From positions 1 to 49,401 of the forward strand of contig JBFGEG010000013.1 in the NCBI GenBank assembly GCA_041580235.1: a stretch of 49,401 nt of DNA, given 5' to 3'. The position numbers and the translations under genes were made by a program. Source of the DNA: JADFOJ01 sp041580235. Lineage in GTDB: Bacteria > Planctomycetota > Phycisphaerae > Phycisphaerales > SM1A02. Below, one piece after another: positions 1-8,591 of this stretch (the stretch's first letter is position 1; every line of letters starts with the position of its first letter). The notes below the pieces were generated by a model that did not search any database, was not told the DNA's origin, and worked only from the letters and a program-made list of their open reading frames with translations.

Positions 1-168
1 CCGCGTGTTCCGGTCGTTCTCGAGACGAGCTCGGACGGGGAGAGCCGCCGCCAGATCGACTGGCTGAAAGAGCTGCCGGGGGTCGCGATGGTTGAAGTGG
101 CCTACGTCCACTTTGCCGATGTCGCGGGAGGAAACGCAGACAAGGAGCACACGGGCCATGGATGTTGA
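1..168 (+). CDS. napD: NapD-like maturation chaperone, C-terminal part only
   Basis: This frame is open from the first base and ends at TGA 166-168. The visible 55 residues include 'DWLKELPGVAMVEVAYVHF', which fits the last helix and strand of NapD, where a 'LPGV..A.LVYH.F' pattern is usual. NapD binds the Tat signal peptide of NapA in the cytoplasm and delays export until the molybdenum cofactor is in place. The assignment rests mainly on position: the frame runs 11 bp into napA, whose ATG is at 158, the usual napD-napA order with translational coupling. The N-terminus lies outside the window, so length and start cannot be judged. Any other small protein of similar fold is possible but unlikely in this place. 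Confidence 0.75.
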   Translation, partial: PRVPVVLETSSDGESRRQIDWLKELPGVAMVEVAYVHFADVAGGNADKEHTGHGC

Positions 169-2557
169 TCGCAGATCGTTCGTGAAGTCCGCCGCCATGG
201 CCGCCGCCACCGCGGCCGCGTTGAGACCCGGCCGGGGCGTCGCGGCCGCGCTGCCCATCCTCGACAACGAGCCGGGGATCACGTGGGACAAGGCCCCCTG
301 CCGGTTCTGCGGCACCGGCTGCCACGTGCTGGTCGGCGTCGAAAACGGCCGCGTCGTGGCGATTCAGGGCGATCAGCGGGCCGAGGTCAACAAGGGCCTG
401 CTGTGCGTCAAGGGCTACCACGTCGGCTCCGCCCTGTACGGACAGGACCGGCTGACGCAGCCGATGGCCCGCCGCAACGGGCGGCTGGTGCCGATCTCCT
501 GGGACGAGGCCATCGACCTCGTGGCCCGGCGGATCATGCACAACCCGGCCGGCTTCGCGTTCTACGGCAGCGGCCAGTGGACGATTCCCGAGGGCTACGC
601 CGCCAACAAGTTCATGAAGGGCGGGCTGTCCAACAACCACATCGACCCGAACGCCCGGCTGTGCATGGCCTCCGCGGTCACGGGATTTCTGGCCGCCTAC
701 GGCGTGGACGAGCCGGCCGGCTGCTACGACGACCTCGACCGCTGCGACGTGCTCATCAACTGGGGCAACAACCCGGCCGAGATGCACCCGGTCCTGTTCT
801 CGCGTGTCCTCGACCGCAAGTCACGCGGTGACAAGGTCACCATCATCGACATGGAGACGCGGCGGACCCGCAGCAGCGACCTCGCCGACGTCTACATCAA
901 CTTCAAACCGCATGGCGATCTCGCCATCGCCAACGGCATCGCGCATCTGCTTCTCGCCAACGGCACCTATGACCGCGAGTTCGTGCGGCGCCACTGCAGT
1001 TTCAAGGCCGACTCCGACCCACCGGCGCTGCACGGCCGTCCGATCTCCTTCGATGAGTACCGCCGATCGCTGGAGCCATACACGCCCCAATACGTGGAGG
1101 AGCTTTCCGGCGTGAAGGCTGACGACATCCGAATGCTGGCCGAGCTGTTCGGACGCAGCGACTTGAGAATCACCAGCCTCTGGTGCATGGGCGTCAACCA
1201 GCACACCCGCGGCACCGCGATGAACACGCTGATCCACGGCCTCCACCTGCTCAGCGGCCACTTCGGCCGCCCCGGCGACGCACCGACGAGCCTCACCGGC
1301 CAGCCGTCGGCCTGCGGCACCGTCCGCGAGGTCGGCACGCTGGCCCACGCCCTGCCCGGCGGGCGGGTGGTGGCCAAGCCCGAGCACCGCCGGCAGTGCG
1401 AGCAGCTCTGGAACCTGCCCGAGGGCCGCATCAACCCCAAGCCCGGTCTCCACACGGTGGCCATGTGGGAGAGCTTCTGCAGCCCCGGCGGCGAGATCGA
1501 CACCATCTGGGTGCAGGTCACCAACCCCGGGCAGACGCTTCCCAACCTGGCCAAGCTCTTCAACGGCAAGGCCGACCTCGACGACAAGTTCCTCATCGTC
1601 TCCGACGTCTACCCCACGGCGACGACCCGGCTCGCGGACCTGGTGCTCCCCTCGGCGATGTGGGTCGAAAAGAACGGCGTCTTCGGCAACTCCGAGCGTC
1701 GCACCCAGCAGTGGTTCAAGATGGTCGATCCGCCGGGCGACGCCCGCGATGACTGCTGGCAGATCATTGCGGTGGCCCACAGGCTCATGGAGCTGGGGCA
1801 GCCCGGCATGGTCGGCGCCGACGGTCGGTTCATCTTCACTATGACCGACGTAGAGGGCCGCGAGGTGCCGACATGGAAGTGGGAGCGCTACTACGACATC
1901 AACGCCGACGAGTACCTCTACGAGGAGTACCGGCCGTTCACGCACATGAAGCACAAGAACGTCGCGCCGTACCGCGAGCTCGTGCGGGCCCGTGGCATGC
2001 GCTGGCCGGTGGTCGAGCAGGCCGACGGCTCGTGGCGGGAGACACGCTTCCGCTTTTCGGAGTTTGACGACCCCTTCGTGGCCTCCGGCGCCGAGTTTCA
2101 GTTCTATCACTCGCCGACGAACGACGACCGCGCCCAGATCTGGTTCCGCCCCTACGAGCCTCCGCCGGAGGTGCCCGACGACGACTTCCCGCTGTGGCTG
2201 TGCACCGGCCGCGTCCTGGAGCACTGGCACTCCGGCACGATGACCAGACGCATTCCCCAGCTCGATCGCGCCATGCCCGGCGCCTACGTCGAGCTGAACC
2301 GCGAGGACGCCCGCGAGCTCGGGGTCCGCACCGGCGAGACCGTGATCCTGGAGACCCGCCGCGGGACCCTGGAGCTGCCGGCCTGGATCGGCGGGCGCGG
2401 CGAGCCCCCGCGAGGCTCGGTCTTCGTCCCCTTCTTCGATGAGACGCAGCAGATCAACGAGCTCACGCTCGACGAGCACGACCCCTTCTCGAAGCAGCCG
2501 GATTACAAGAAGTGCGCGGCGAGGATCCGCCGCAAGAAGCCCGGAGGACCGTCGTGA
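158..2557 (+). CDS. napA: Periplasmic nitrate reductase, catalytic subunit NapA
   Basis: A 799-residue molybdopterin oxidoreductase that reduces nitrate to nitrite in the periplasm. The N-terminus has a twin-arginine signal (DRRSFVK, residues 4-10, then an Ala-rich stretch). The [4Fe-4S] site is C48, C51, C55 and C83, with the usual lysine in 'CVKG' after it. The molybdenum-ligand cysteine is C169 in 'NARLCMASAV', a NapA-like context. The C-terminal MGD-binding domain has 'GRVLEHWHSGTMTRR', as in NapA. The start is ATG 158: AAGGAG (142-147) lies 10 bp before it and the Tat motif follows at once, while the longer reading from 92 would put 22 unlikely residues ahead of the signal. It overlaps napD by 11 bp and napB by 4 bp (GTGA). 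Length is normal for NapA. Confidence 0.96.
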   Translation: MDVDRRSFVKSAAMAAATAAALRPGRGVAAALPILDNEPGITWDKAPCRFCGTGCHVLVGVENGRVVAIQGDQRAEVNKGLLCVKGYHVGSALYGQDRLTQPMARRNGRLVPISWDEAIDLVARRIMHNPAGFAFYGSGQWTIPEGYAANKFMKGGLSNNHIDPNARLCMASAVTGFLAAYGVDEPAGCYDDLDRCDVLINWGNNPAEMHPVLFSRVLDRKSRGDKVTIIDMETRRTRSSDLADVYINFKPHGDLAIANGIAHLLLANGTYDREFVRRHCSFKADSDPPALHGRPISFDEYRRSLEPYTPQYVEELSGVKADDIRMLAELFGRSDLRITSLWCMGVNQHTRGTAMNTLIHGLHLLSGHFGRPGDAPTSLTGQPSACGTVREVGTLAHALPGGRVVAKPEHRRQCEQLWNLPEGRINPKPGLHTVAMWESFCSPGGEIDTIWVQVTNPGQTLPNLAKLFNGKADLDDKFLIVSDVYPTATTRLADLVLPSAMWVEKNGVFGNSERRTQQWFKMVDPPGDARDDCWQIIAVAHRLMELGQPGMVGADGRFIFTMTDVEGREVPTWKWERYYDINADEYLYEEYRPFTHMKHKNVAPYRELVRARGMRWPVVEQADGSWRETRFRFSEFDDPFVASGAEFQFYHSPTNDDRAQIWFRPYEPPPEVPDDDFPLWLCTGRVLEHWHSGTMTRRIPQLDRAMPGAYVELNREDARELGVRTGETVILETRRGTLELPAWIGGRGEPPRGSVFVPFFDETQQINELTLDEHDPFSKQPDYKKCAARIRRKKPGGPS

Positions 2558-3231
2558 GCAGGTCCCGGTCCCGCCTGGTCGTTCTCATCGCGGCTGCGGT
2601 CGCCGGCGCCGCCGCGATCACCCTGGGCCAGGGCCCCGACATCGCCCGCCCCGACGCGGTGTACCGCGGTCCGACGCGATGGCAGCCGCTGGTGGAGGAC
2701 AAGGCGGCGGCGCGGTTCGAGACGCTCGCCCAGCGGGCCTCGAGACGCGCCTATGACGGCGCGCCGCCGGTCATGCCGCACTCGCGGAACTTCGTGAAGA
2801 CCAAGACGTGTCTCGACTGTCACGGCGACGGCATCTGGCTCGGCAAGCGGTTCGGTCCGGCCCTGAGCCACCCGCACCTGGTGAGCTGCGCGCAGTGTCA
2901 CGTCGAATCGCAGAACCTGGAGATCCCCGCCGGCGGCGTGGCGGTCGCCAACGACTTCGCGGGCACCGACGCGGTGACCGGCGCGGCTCGCCCGTGGCCC
3001 GGAGCCCCGCCGGTCATGCCCCACGCCACGCTCATGCGGACCGACTGTCTCAGCTGCCACGGCCCCGCGAGCTATCCGGGGCTCCGCACGGATCATCCCC
3101 AACGAGCCAACTGCGTGCAGTGCCACGCCGTGGCGGCCACCCTTGACCAGACGTCGCCGTTCTTTTCGGGAAACGCGAGCATGCTCTTGCCTGCGCCCCC
3201 CGCCGCGTGGGACGATGCCGGGCGGCCGTGA
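2554..3231 (+). CDS. napB: NapB-like c-type cytochrome with four haem motifs
   Basis: A 225-residue exported cytochrome in the place of NapB, the diheme electron-transfer partner of NapA. GTG 2554 overlaps the napA stop (GTGA), and GGAGGA lies just upstream at 2543-2548. A hydrophobic signal or anchor covers residues 8-24. It has four CxxCH sites: 86-90, 112-116, 165-169 and 187-191. They fall in two similar units, each made of GAPPVMPH (69-76 and 150-157), a first CxxCH, a 'HP' (H106, H181) and a second CxxCH. One such unit is the haem region of ordinary NapB (about 150 residues, two haems), so the gene appears to have doubled its haem domain. The units differ clearly in sequence, so this is an old duplication and not an assembly error. 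Partner choice (NapA) is inferred from the operon. Confidence 0.88.
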   Translation: MSRSRSRLVVLIAAAVAGAAAITLGQGPDIARPDAVYRGPTRWQPLVEDKAAARFETLAQRASRRAYDGAPPVMPHSRNFVKTKTCLDCHGDGIWLGKRFGPALSHPHLVSCAQCHVESQNLEIPAGGVAVANDFAGTDAVTGAARPWPGAPPVMPHATLMRTDCLSCHGPASYPGLRTDHPQRANCVQCHAVAATLDQTSPFFSGNASMLLPAPPAAWDDAGRP

Positions 3232-3875
3232 CCGCCGACGACTCCATCTCCCGCCGTGACATGATGCTGGGGCGTCTGGCGGGCCGCGCCCGGCCGCCGG
3301 AGACGCCGGCCGGGCCGCCGCCGTTGGTTCACCGCCCTCCCGGCGCCGTGGACGAGGAGGCGTTCCTGGCCGGATGCACCCGTTGCGGCGACTGCATCAC
3401 CGCCTGCCCGGTGGATGCGATCGTCCTCGCCGGTGAGCGGTACGGTCGTGCCGCCGGGACCCCGGTGATCGACCCCATGACGTCGCCCTGCGTCATGTGC
3501 GACGGCACCCCGTGCATACCCGCGTGCGAGCCGGGCGTGCTCACGGCCGATGCGTCTCTGGCCATGGGCACGGCCAGCATCAGGGTGCCCAACTGCCTGG
3601 CCCACCAGGGCACGTTCTGCACCGTGTGCAGCGAGCGGTGCCCCGTCGAGGGCGCCCTGGAGGTCGTGGCCGGCAAACCGGTGGTCCACGAGCAGACCTG
3701 CACCGGCTGCGGCGTCTGCCAGCACGTCTGCCCCGCCCCCTACAACGCGGTGCTCATCCTGCCCCGGCAACGCGGCCGGAGCACCGCGCCCCCGCCGGCC
3801 GACGGCGGGTTCGACTGGCGTCAGGCGTACTTCGGCGACCGGAGCCTCGCCCCGCCGGACGACCGGCCCTCGTAG
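3228..3875 (+). CDS. napF: NapF-like ferredoxin with four [4Fe-4S] sites
   Basis: A 215-residue iron-sulfur protein. The start GTG 3228 overlaps the napB stop (GTGA). Near the N-terminus 'SISRRDMMLGRLAG' resembles the NapF opening (SRR...L.GR). Four cysteine sets follow: C50/53/56/60, C88/91/96/100, C123/131/134/138 and C158/161/164/168, the arrangement of NapF and NapG. NapF is thought to act on the cytoplasmic side in maturation of NapA's cluster; NapG is exported and passes electrons. No clear Tat or Sec signal is seen here, which favours NapF, although an RR pair is present at residues 9-10. It is the last gene of the visible nap run. No NapC, NapG or NapH follows, so the quinol-side donor must be encoded upstream of the window or elsewhere. 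Confidence 0.82.
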   Translation: MTADDSISRRDMMLGRLAGRARPPETPAGPPPLVHRPPGAVDEEAFLAGCTRCGDCITACPVDAIVLAGERYGRAAGTPVIDPMTSPCVMCDGTPCIPACEPGVLTADASLAMGTASIRVPNCLAHQGTFCTVCSERCPVEGALEVVAGKPVVHEQTCTGCGVCQHVCPAPYNAVLILPRQRGRSTAPPPADGGFDWRQAYFGDRSLAPPDDRPS

Positions 3876-4010
3876 GTCCTGTCCGGCCAAAGTCTCCGGG
3901 AGGCTGGAACAATGGGGGCGGTGCCGTGTCAAGACGATACCATGCTCGCCGCCCGAGGCTCGGCACGCCCGGCGGCGGCCCCGGCATCATCTGTTCCGTG
4001 CAAGGTTGTC

Positions 4011-5051
4011 ATGCAAGCCGATCAGCCCCAGAACGAATCGGTGCGGCTCTCCGCTCTCCATGAGTATCGCATCCTCGACACGCCCCCGGAGGAGTGCTAC
4101 GACGACATCACGCATCTCGCGTCGGAGATCTGTGACACGCCGATCTCGCTCGTCAGCCTCGTCGACCGTGATCGCCAGTGGTTCAAGTCGCGCAAGGGCT
4201 TGGAAGTCTCGGAGACCTCGCGTGACCTTGCGTTCTGTGCCCATGCCGTTCTGCAGGACGATCTGCTGATCGTTCCCGACGCCCTGGAGGACGAGCGGTT
4301 CGCCGACAATCCGCTCGTGACCGGGGCACCCTCGATTCGCTTCTATGCCGGCGCTCCGCTCGTCACCGCCAGCGGGGAGGCGCTCGGCACGCTCTGCGTC
4401 ATCGACAGGGTCCAGCGGACGCTGACGGAGTCTCAGGCACACTCGCTTCGCGCCTTGTCACGGCAGGTCATGGCGCAGCTCGAGCTGCGGCGACACGTCG
4501 CGGCGCAGCATCAGTATCGACAGCAGCTGGAGCAAGTGAACGAGAAACTGCATGCCGCAAGCCTGAGCGATGATGTCTCGGGCTTCCACAACACGCGATT
4601 CCTGCACGAGTATCTGGATCGATGGCTGGGCGAGGTGCGTGACGGTGAGAGGCTGTCCCTGGTCTTTTTCGACATGGACGACTTCAAGGAGGTCGTCGAT
4701 ACCCACGGACATCTGCTTGGCGCCAAGATCCTCCGGGAAGTGGCCCATGTCGTGCATGGGGACCTCAACGCCGAGGATCGCATCGTCCGTTACGGCGGGG
4801 ACGAGTACGTCGTGATCCTGCCGGGCCAGGGGCCGGATGAGGCGCTGGCGAAGGTGGAGCGGCTGCGAGAGCGGATCAGCTCGACCGGCTTCCTCGAAAA
4901 GGAGGAGATCGGCGTACGGGTCACGGCCTCCTTCGGCCTGGCGACCTACCCCGATGACGCCGCCGACAAGAAGCAGCTGCTCATTCGGGCGGACCAGTGT
5001 CTGTTCCACAGCAAGGCGAAGGGCCGCAACTGCGTCTCCAGCTGCCGGTGA
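4011..5051 (+). CDS. GAF-GGDEF protein, probable diguanylate cyclase
   Basis: A 346-residue cytoplasmic protein with a GAF domain (about 1-165, opening 'RLSALHEYRILDTPPEE', common in such sensors), a short helix and a GGDEF domain (about 185-346). The active-site loop reads GGDEY, and the metal/substrate segment 'FFDMDDFKEVVDTHGH' is intact, so synthesis of c-di-GMP from two GTP is likely. The RxxD inhibitory site that normally sits just before the loop is not present (NAED instead), so product inhibition through that site is not expected. ATG 4011 is preferred because the GAF opening follows directly; an in-frame ATG at 3912 would add 33 low-complexity residues. It faces the minus-strand signalling set, with 9 bp between the two stop codons, so any functional link is only by proximity. 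Confidence 0.87.
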   Translation: MQADQPQNESVRLSALHEYRILDTPPEECYDDITHLASEICDTPISLVSLVDRDRQWFKSRKGLEVSETSRDLAFCAHAVLQDDLLIVPDALEDERFADNPLVTGAPSIRFYAGAPLVTASGEALGTLCVIDRVQRTLTESQAHSLRALSRQVMAQLELRRHVAAQHQYRQQLEQVNEKLHAASLSDDVSGFHNTRFLHEYLDRWLGEVRDGERLSLVFFDMDDFKEVVDTHGHLLGAKILREVAHVVHGDLNAEDRIVRYGGDEYVVILPGQGPDEALAKVERLRERISSTGFLEKEEIGVRVTASFGLATYPDDAADKKQLLIRADQCLFHSKAKGRNCVSSCR

Positions 5052-5060
5052 TCGGGACGG

Positions 5061-6209
5061 TCAGGCGACCATGTCGCCGAAGCCGAGGTCGTCGTAGTCA
5101 CTGGAGTCGCACTCGTCGTCGAGGGGATCCTTCGGCCACGACGGGCGTGCACGGTGGTGGACTCGGATGACGTGGGCCAGCTGCTCGGCGAAGATCGCGC
5201 GGAGAATGTCGATCGAGGTGGCCAGCGACTCCTCGAAGGGCTCGTCCTTGCTGCGGAACAGCACCATCACCGCCATGCACCTGGCCTCGTGCATGCAGCA
5301 GAAGGCCAGAACCTGGCAGCCGGCGAGGAAGCCCGCATCGGCTCCCACCCATTCCGCGAAGGCGTGCGCGTCGTCGAACGACACGATCTCGGTCTCGTCG
5401 TTCATCTGCGGGCAGACGGCGCGGCACAGGTGGTTGAGCAGCACCGTGATCGTCTCCCGCGGGCAGTCATAGTTCACGTAGGCGCCGAGCTCGAAGTTGC
5501 TGTGGCCGTCGGGCAGGAACACCGCGGCGTTGGTCGGGCCCGTCTTGGTCAGCAGGTATTCGAGGGCGGTACGAAGCAGGTCCTCGACATCGAGCTCCTG
5601 CTTGAGCAGTGTGCGGAACTCGGCGGCCATGGCCACCTCGCTCATCTGCTCCGAGACGTCCTGGTACGCCGCCACGAGGTCCTTGCACAGCCGGTCGAGC
5701 TGCTCCGACACCTCCTCGCGGGCGGCGACGAGCTTCTTGCACACGACCTTGAGCTGGTCCAGACGGCGCTCTCTCTGCGTGTCGGCCCGCGAGTCGTCGA
5801 GCGCCGATTCGATCCGGGTGACGAGGTCATCCAGGGCGATGCCGGCGTCGACGAAATCGCTGACGCCGCAGCGAAGGGCGTCCACGACCAGGGCGTATGA
5901 CTCGTCCTTGGAGAGGATGATCGTCTTGGTCGAGGATGCGGCCTGCTGGAGCATGCGGGCGAGCTCCAGCCCGTCGCCGTCAGGAAGCACCGGGTGGAGC
6001 ACCACGAGGTCGAACCGGTCGCGCTTCACGGCGGCCTTCGCTTCCTCGAGCCTCTTGAAGCTCACGCAGTGATGGCGGCGTCGGGTGAGCCGGCTGATAA
6101 GGCGCGACTGAAGCCGCGCGGGCCCGCCGACCACGAGGATCCGCCCCGGTCCCTGTGGGAGCGGCTGCTCGGTGAAGGCCTCGGCGATCTCGCGATCCAG
6201 CTGGTCCAT
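5061..6209 (-). CDS. Degenerate receiver plus coiled coil plus GAF-like protein
   Basis: A 382-residue cytoplasmic protein. Residues 22-145 have a response-regulator receiver pattern (ILVVGG... DLVVLHPVLPDGDG... IILSKDES). The phospho-acceptor position is H72 instead of Asp, the acidic pair is GG (28-29), and the usual C-terminal lysine is missing, so phosphorylation in the standard way is not expected. A long charged helix (about 150-215) suggests a coiled coil. The rest (about 215-350) looks GAF-like ('LLRTALEYLLTKTGPTNAAVFLPDG'). The tail is acidic (DDECDSSDYDD). It lies 69 bp after the HDOD-kinase gene on the same strand and is probably co-transcribed, perhaps as an adaptor or sensor for that kinase. 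An AGGAG-type ribosome site precedes ATG 6209. Confidence 0.75.
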   Translation of the reverse strand: MDQLDREIAEAFTEQPLPQGPGRILVVGGPARLQSRLISRLTRRRHHCVSFKRLEEAKAAVKRDRFDLVVLHPVLPDGDGLELARMLQQAASSTKTIILSKDESYALVVDALRCGVSDFVDAGIALDDLVTRIESALDDSRADTQRERRLDQLKVVCKKLVAAREEVSEQLDRLCKDLVAAYQDVSEQMSEVAMAAEFRTLLKQELDVEDLLRTALEYLLTKTGPTNAAVFLPDGHSNFELGAYVNYDCPRETITVLLNHLCRAVCPQMNDETEIVSFDDAHAFAEWVGADAGFLAGCQVLAFCCMHEARCMAVMVLFRSKDEPFEESLATSIDILRAIFAEQLAHVIRVHHRARPSWPKDPLDDECDSSDYDDLGFGDMVA

Positions 6210-6278
6210 CAGATGCCTTCTCCTGCCGGCGGACGCGCCGGCCGAAACCCCCCACGGGGTGATCCTCCTTTCGCGACG

Positions 6279-8591
6279 TCACGCCACGTCGCGCTGTCGA
6301 TCCGCCGGCACGGTGCTGAGCCAGATCGTGGCCGTCGCACCTCCGGCCGGGTTGTTCTCCAGCGTGAGCCTTCCGTCGTGCGCCTCGACGAGTCGTTGCG
6401 CCACGGCGAGTCCGAGCCCCGGCTGGCGCCCGGCGGGCTTCTCACTGAAGAACGGGTCGAACGCGTGAGCCAGGGCGTGTTCGCTGAGTCCAGGCCCGTT
6501 GTCCGACACCTGAATCTTCAATCGGCCATCCAATCGATCGATTTGAACACGCACCTCAACCTGTGTCGAAGGATCGGCCTCGAAGGCGTTACGAACCAAC
6601 TCCTGCACCGCATCGGCAATCTGTGCGGGGTCGACGGGGATCTGGGGAAGCTGTTCTTCGATGACCAGACTGACCCGACCTTTTTCTTCTGTTTTTGCGC
6701 TGATTTCGTTAACAACCTGCCCAAGCAGCGCGGCGAGATCCGTGGATCCGATCTCGGGAAAGACCGGCTCGGAAAACGACCGCAGCGCGGTGATCATGTC
6801 GCTCAGCTCGTGCGCCCGTTCGAAGACCTGCTGTGCCATCGACTTGAGTTCCGGATCTTCGAGCCGATGCGCCAGCAACTGCGAGCGGCCGGAAATGACC
6901 ATGAGCGGGTTGTTCATCTCGTGGGCGGCGCCGGCTGCGATCTCGCCCACGGCGGCCATGGCTTTGGCCCGGGCCAGCTGGTCCTGCGTGCCTGTCAGCA
7001 TCCGGTTGGTCTCGGCCAGCTCCTCGCCGAGCCGCTTGGCGCCCTGGTGCTGGGCCGCCGCCGCGATGGCCGCCCCCCAGGTGCGGCTGAGCGCCTCAAG
7101 GTGCAGGCGATCGGTGCGCCCGTCCACCGCCAGCTCGTGAAAGAGGACGGCGCTGACCCCCCAGCCGCACTTGAGGGCGAGCAGGCGGACGTCCTGCAGG
7201 TTATTGGCATCGCTGAGGTAATCGCTGAGCCAGGGCAGCAGCCCCAGCGCCTGCATGGAGACCTGCATGTCGTCCCCCAGCTCGTCCACGCTCTTGGGGG
7301 CGAAGGGCCTCGCGATCAGGTCACTGCGGAGCACCCGTCCGTCGGCGGCAAACTGGAAGAACTGCCACGGCTGGTCGCTCCTGGCCTGGTAGAGCATGCC
7401 GAAGAAGCCGTCCCCGTACGTCTCCGCCACGGACTGCACGACCTTGCCCAGCACCGAGACCACCGATCCGCTGGGCATCGCCGACGCGTGAAACTCGGCG
7501 ATGGCCTTGAGAACCCTGGCCTGCATATCGGCCGTGGCGGTGCGCTGCCGCATCGTCGCGTTGACGCGTCCGAGAACCTCGTTGGCCCGGCTCACCGATC
7601 GCAGCAGCATGTCGGTGTTGGTCTCGACGTTGAGGCCGAGGCTCTCGGCCCGCGCCCGCAGCTCGTCGTGGAGCTTCGGCACGATCTTATCAACCACCTT
7701 GGCGTCGATGCCCAGGTGGCCGCACATCGCCTCCAGGTCTTCGCCTCCGGGCGTATGGCCGACGGTGGAGATGTGCTGCCGCCGCACGATGGCATCGCCG
7801 AGCGACACGAGCTCGATCATGTCGCGGTGCGGCAGATCAGGCAGCGAGTTGAAGGGCTGGCCGTGCAGCCACAAGACGTCGCCCAGCGAGTTGGGCAGGT
7901 GCCAGTGCTCGGCCAGTCGCTTGCCTGCGGTATGGCTGTCGATCCCGATAATGCGCCGGCACGCCTGGTCCAGTGGAATCCCCTGGCTCTCGGCCAGCTC
8001 GATCACGCGATCGAAGCTGGCGGGCATGATCAGGTGCAGGGTGAGCTGGCCCAGGTCGTGCAGCAGCCCGCTGATGTACGCCTCGCCGCGGGAGAGGCGG
8101 CCCCGGAGGTTCGTCGACTCGACCAGCATCTCGCAGGCGATGCCCACCGCCATGCTGTGCTGCCAGAACATGACGCGATCGAAGACCGGCTGGTCACCGC
8201 GGACCTCGCCGCCCGCGCTGGGCATGCCGTCGAAGAGCTCGAAGACCTGAACCGACAGCACGGCGCTGCGGACGGCCTCGAAGCCGAGCAGCACGACCGC
8301 CCGATCCACGCTCTTGACGATCGAGGCCCGCCCCCGCGAGTGGCAGCGGCACATCTTCAGGACCTTGCTCGACAGCGCCGGGTCGGAACCGACCAGCTGG
8401 ACGACCTCCTTGGCCTCGGAGGTCTCCGAGGTGGTCAGGTCCAGCAGGCGAACGGCGACCGAGCTCAGCGTCGGCAGCGCTTCGAGTTGCTGCAGGATCA
8501 GCTCGACACGACGCACTTGTTGGGTCTGCGGGTGTGTCACTCGACCCCCCGGCGGCAAGCTTGAGCGATCCGACGCGGCCTCCGGACTCAC
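6279..8591 (-). CDS. HDOD-domain sensor histidine kinase
   Basis: A 770-residue protein. Residues about 25-230 form an HDOD domain ('ALPTLSSVAVRLLDL', 'VGSDPALSSKVLKMC', 'YISGLLHDLGQLTLHLIMP'), a family related to HD phosphohydrolases and often used for signalling. A middle region (about 280-500) resembles a GAF-type sensor but is not clearly recognised. The kinase core follows: H-box 'AGAAHEMNNPL' with H557, N-box around N668, G1 box 'DNGPG' (697-701) and G2 'GLGLAV'. No membrane segment is seen, so it should be cytosolic. The start is GTG 8591, overlapping the stop of the HTH-receiver gene by 4 bp (GTGA), so the pair is translationally coupled. That receiver (D129) is the obvious candidate phosphorylation partner, which is an inference from position. 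Confidence 0.87.
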   Translation of the reverse strand: MSPEAASDRSSLPPGGRVTHPQTQQVRRVELILQQLEALPTLSSVAVRLLDLTTSETSEAKEVVQLVGSDPALSSKVLKMCRCHSRGRASIVKSVDRAVVLLGFEAVRSAVLSVQVFELFDGMPSAGGEVRGDQPVFDRVMFWQHSMAVGIACEMLVESTNLRGRLSRGEAYISGLLHDLGQLTLHLIMPASFDRVIELAESQGIPLDQACRRIIGIDSHTAGKRLAEHWHLPNSLGDVLWLHGQPFNSLPDLPHRDMIELVSLGDAIVRRQHISTVGHTPGGEDLEAMCGHLGIDAKVVDKIVPKLHDELRARAESLGLNVETNTDMLLRSVSRANEVLGRVNATMRQRTATADMQARVLKAIAEFHASAMPSGSVVSVLGKVVQSVAETYGDGFFGMLYQARSDQPWQFFQFAADGRVLRSDLIARPFAPKSVDELGDDMQVSMQALGLLPWLSDYLSDANNLQDVRLLALKCGWGVSAVLFHELAVDGRTDRLHLEALSRTWGAAIAAAAQHQGAKRLGEELAETNRMLTGTQDQLARAKAMAAVGEIAAGAAHEMNNPLMVISGRSQLLAHRLEDPELKSMAQQVFERAHELSDMITALRSFSEPVFPEIGSTDLAALLGQVVNEISAKTEEKGRVSLVIEEQLPQIPVDPAQIADAVQELVRNAFEADPSTQVEVRVQIDRLDGRLKIQVSDNGPGLSEHALAHAFDPFFSEKPAGRQPGLGLAVAQRLVEAHDGRLTLENNPAGGATATIWLSTVPADRQRDVA

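Noticed and set aside
821..2479. A 552-codon open frame on the minus strand
   Set aside because: It is opposite napA, which has all NapA motifs; the antisense translation shows none.
5994..8564. An open frame of 856 codons on the + strand
   Set aside because: It lies opposite the HDOD-kinase and receiver genes, whose domains are clear. Its translation has no recognisable domain and reflects third-position GC bias.
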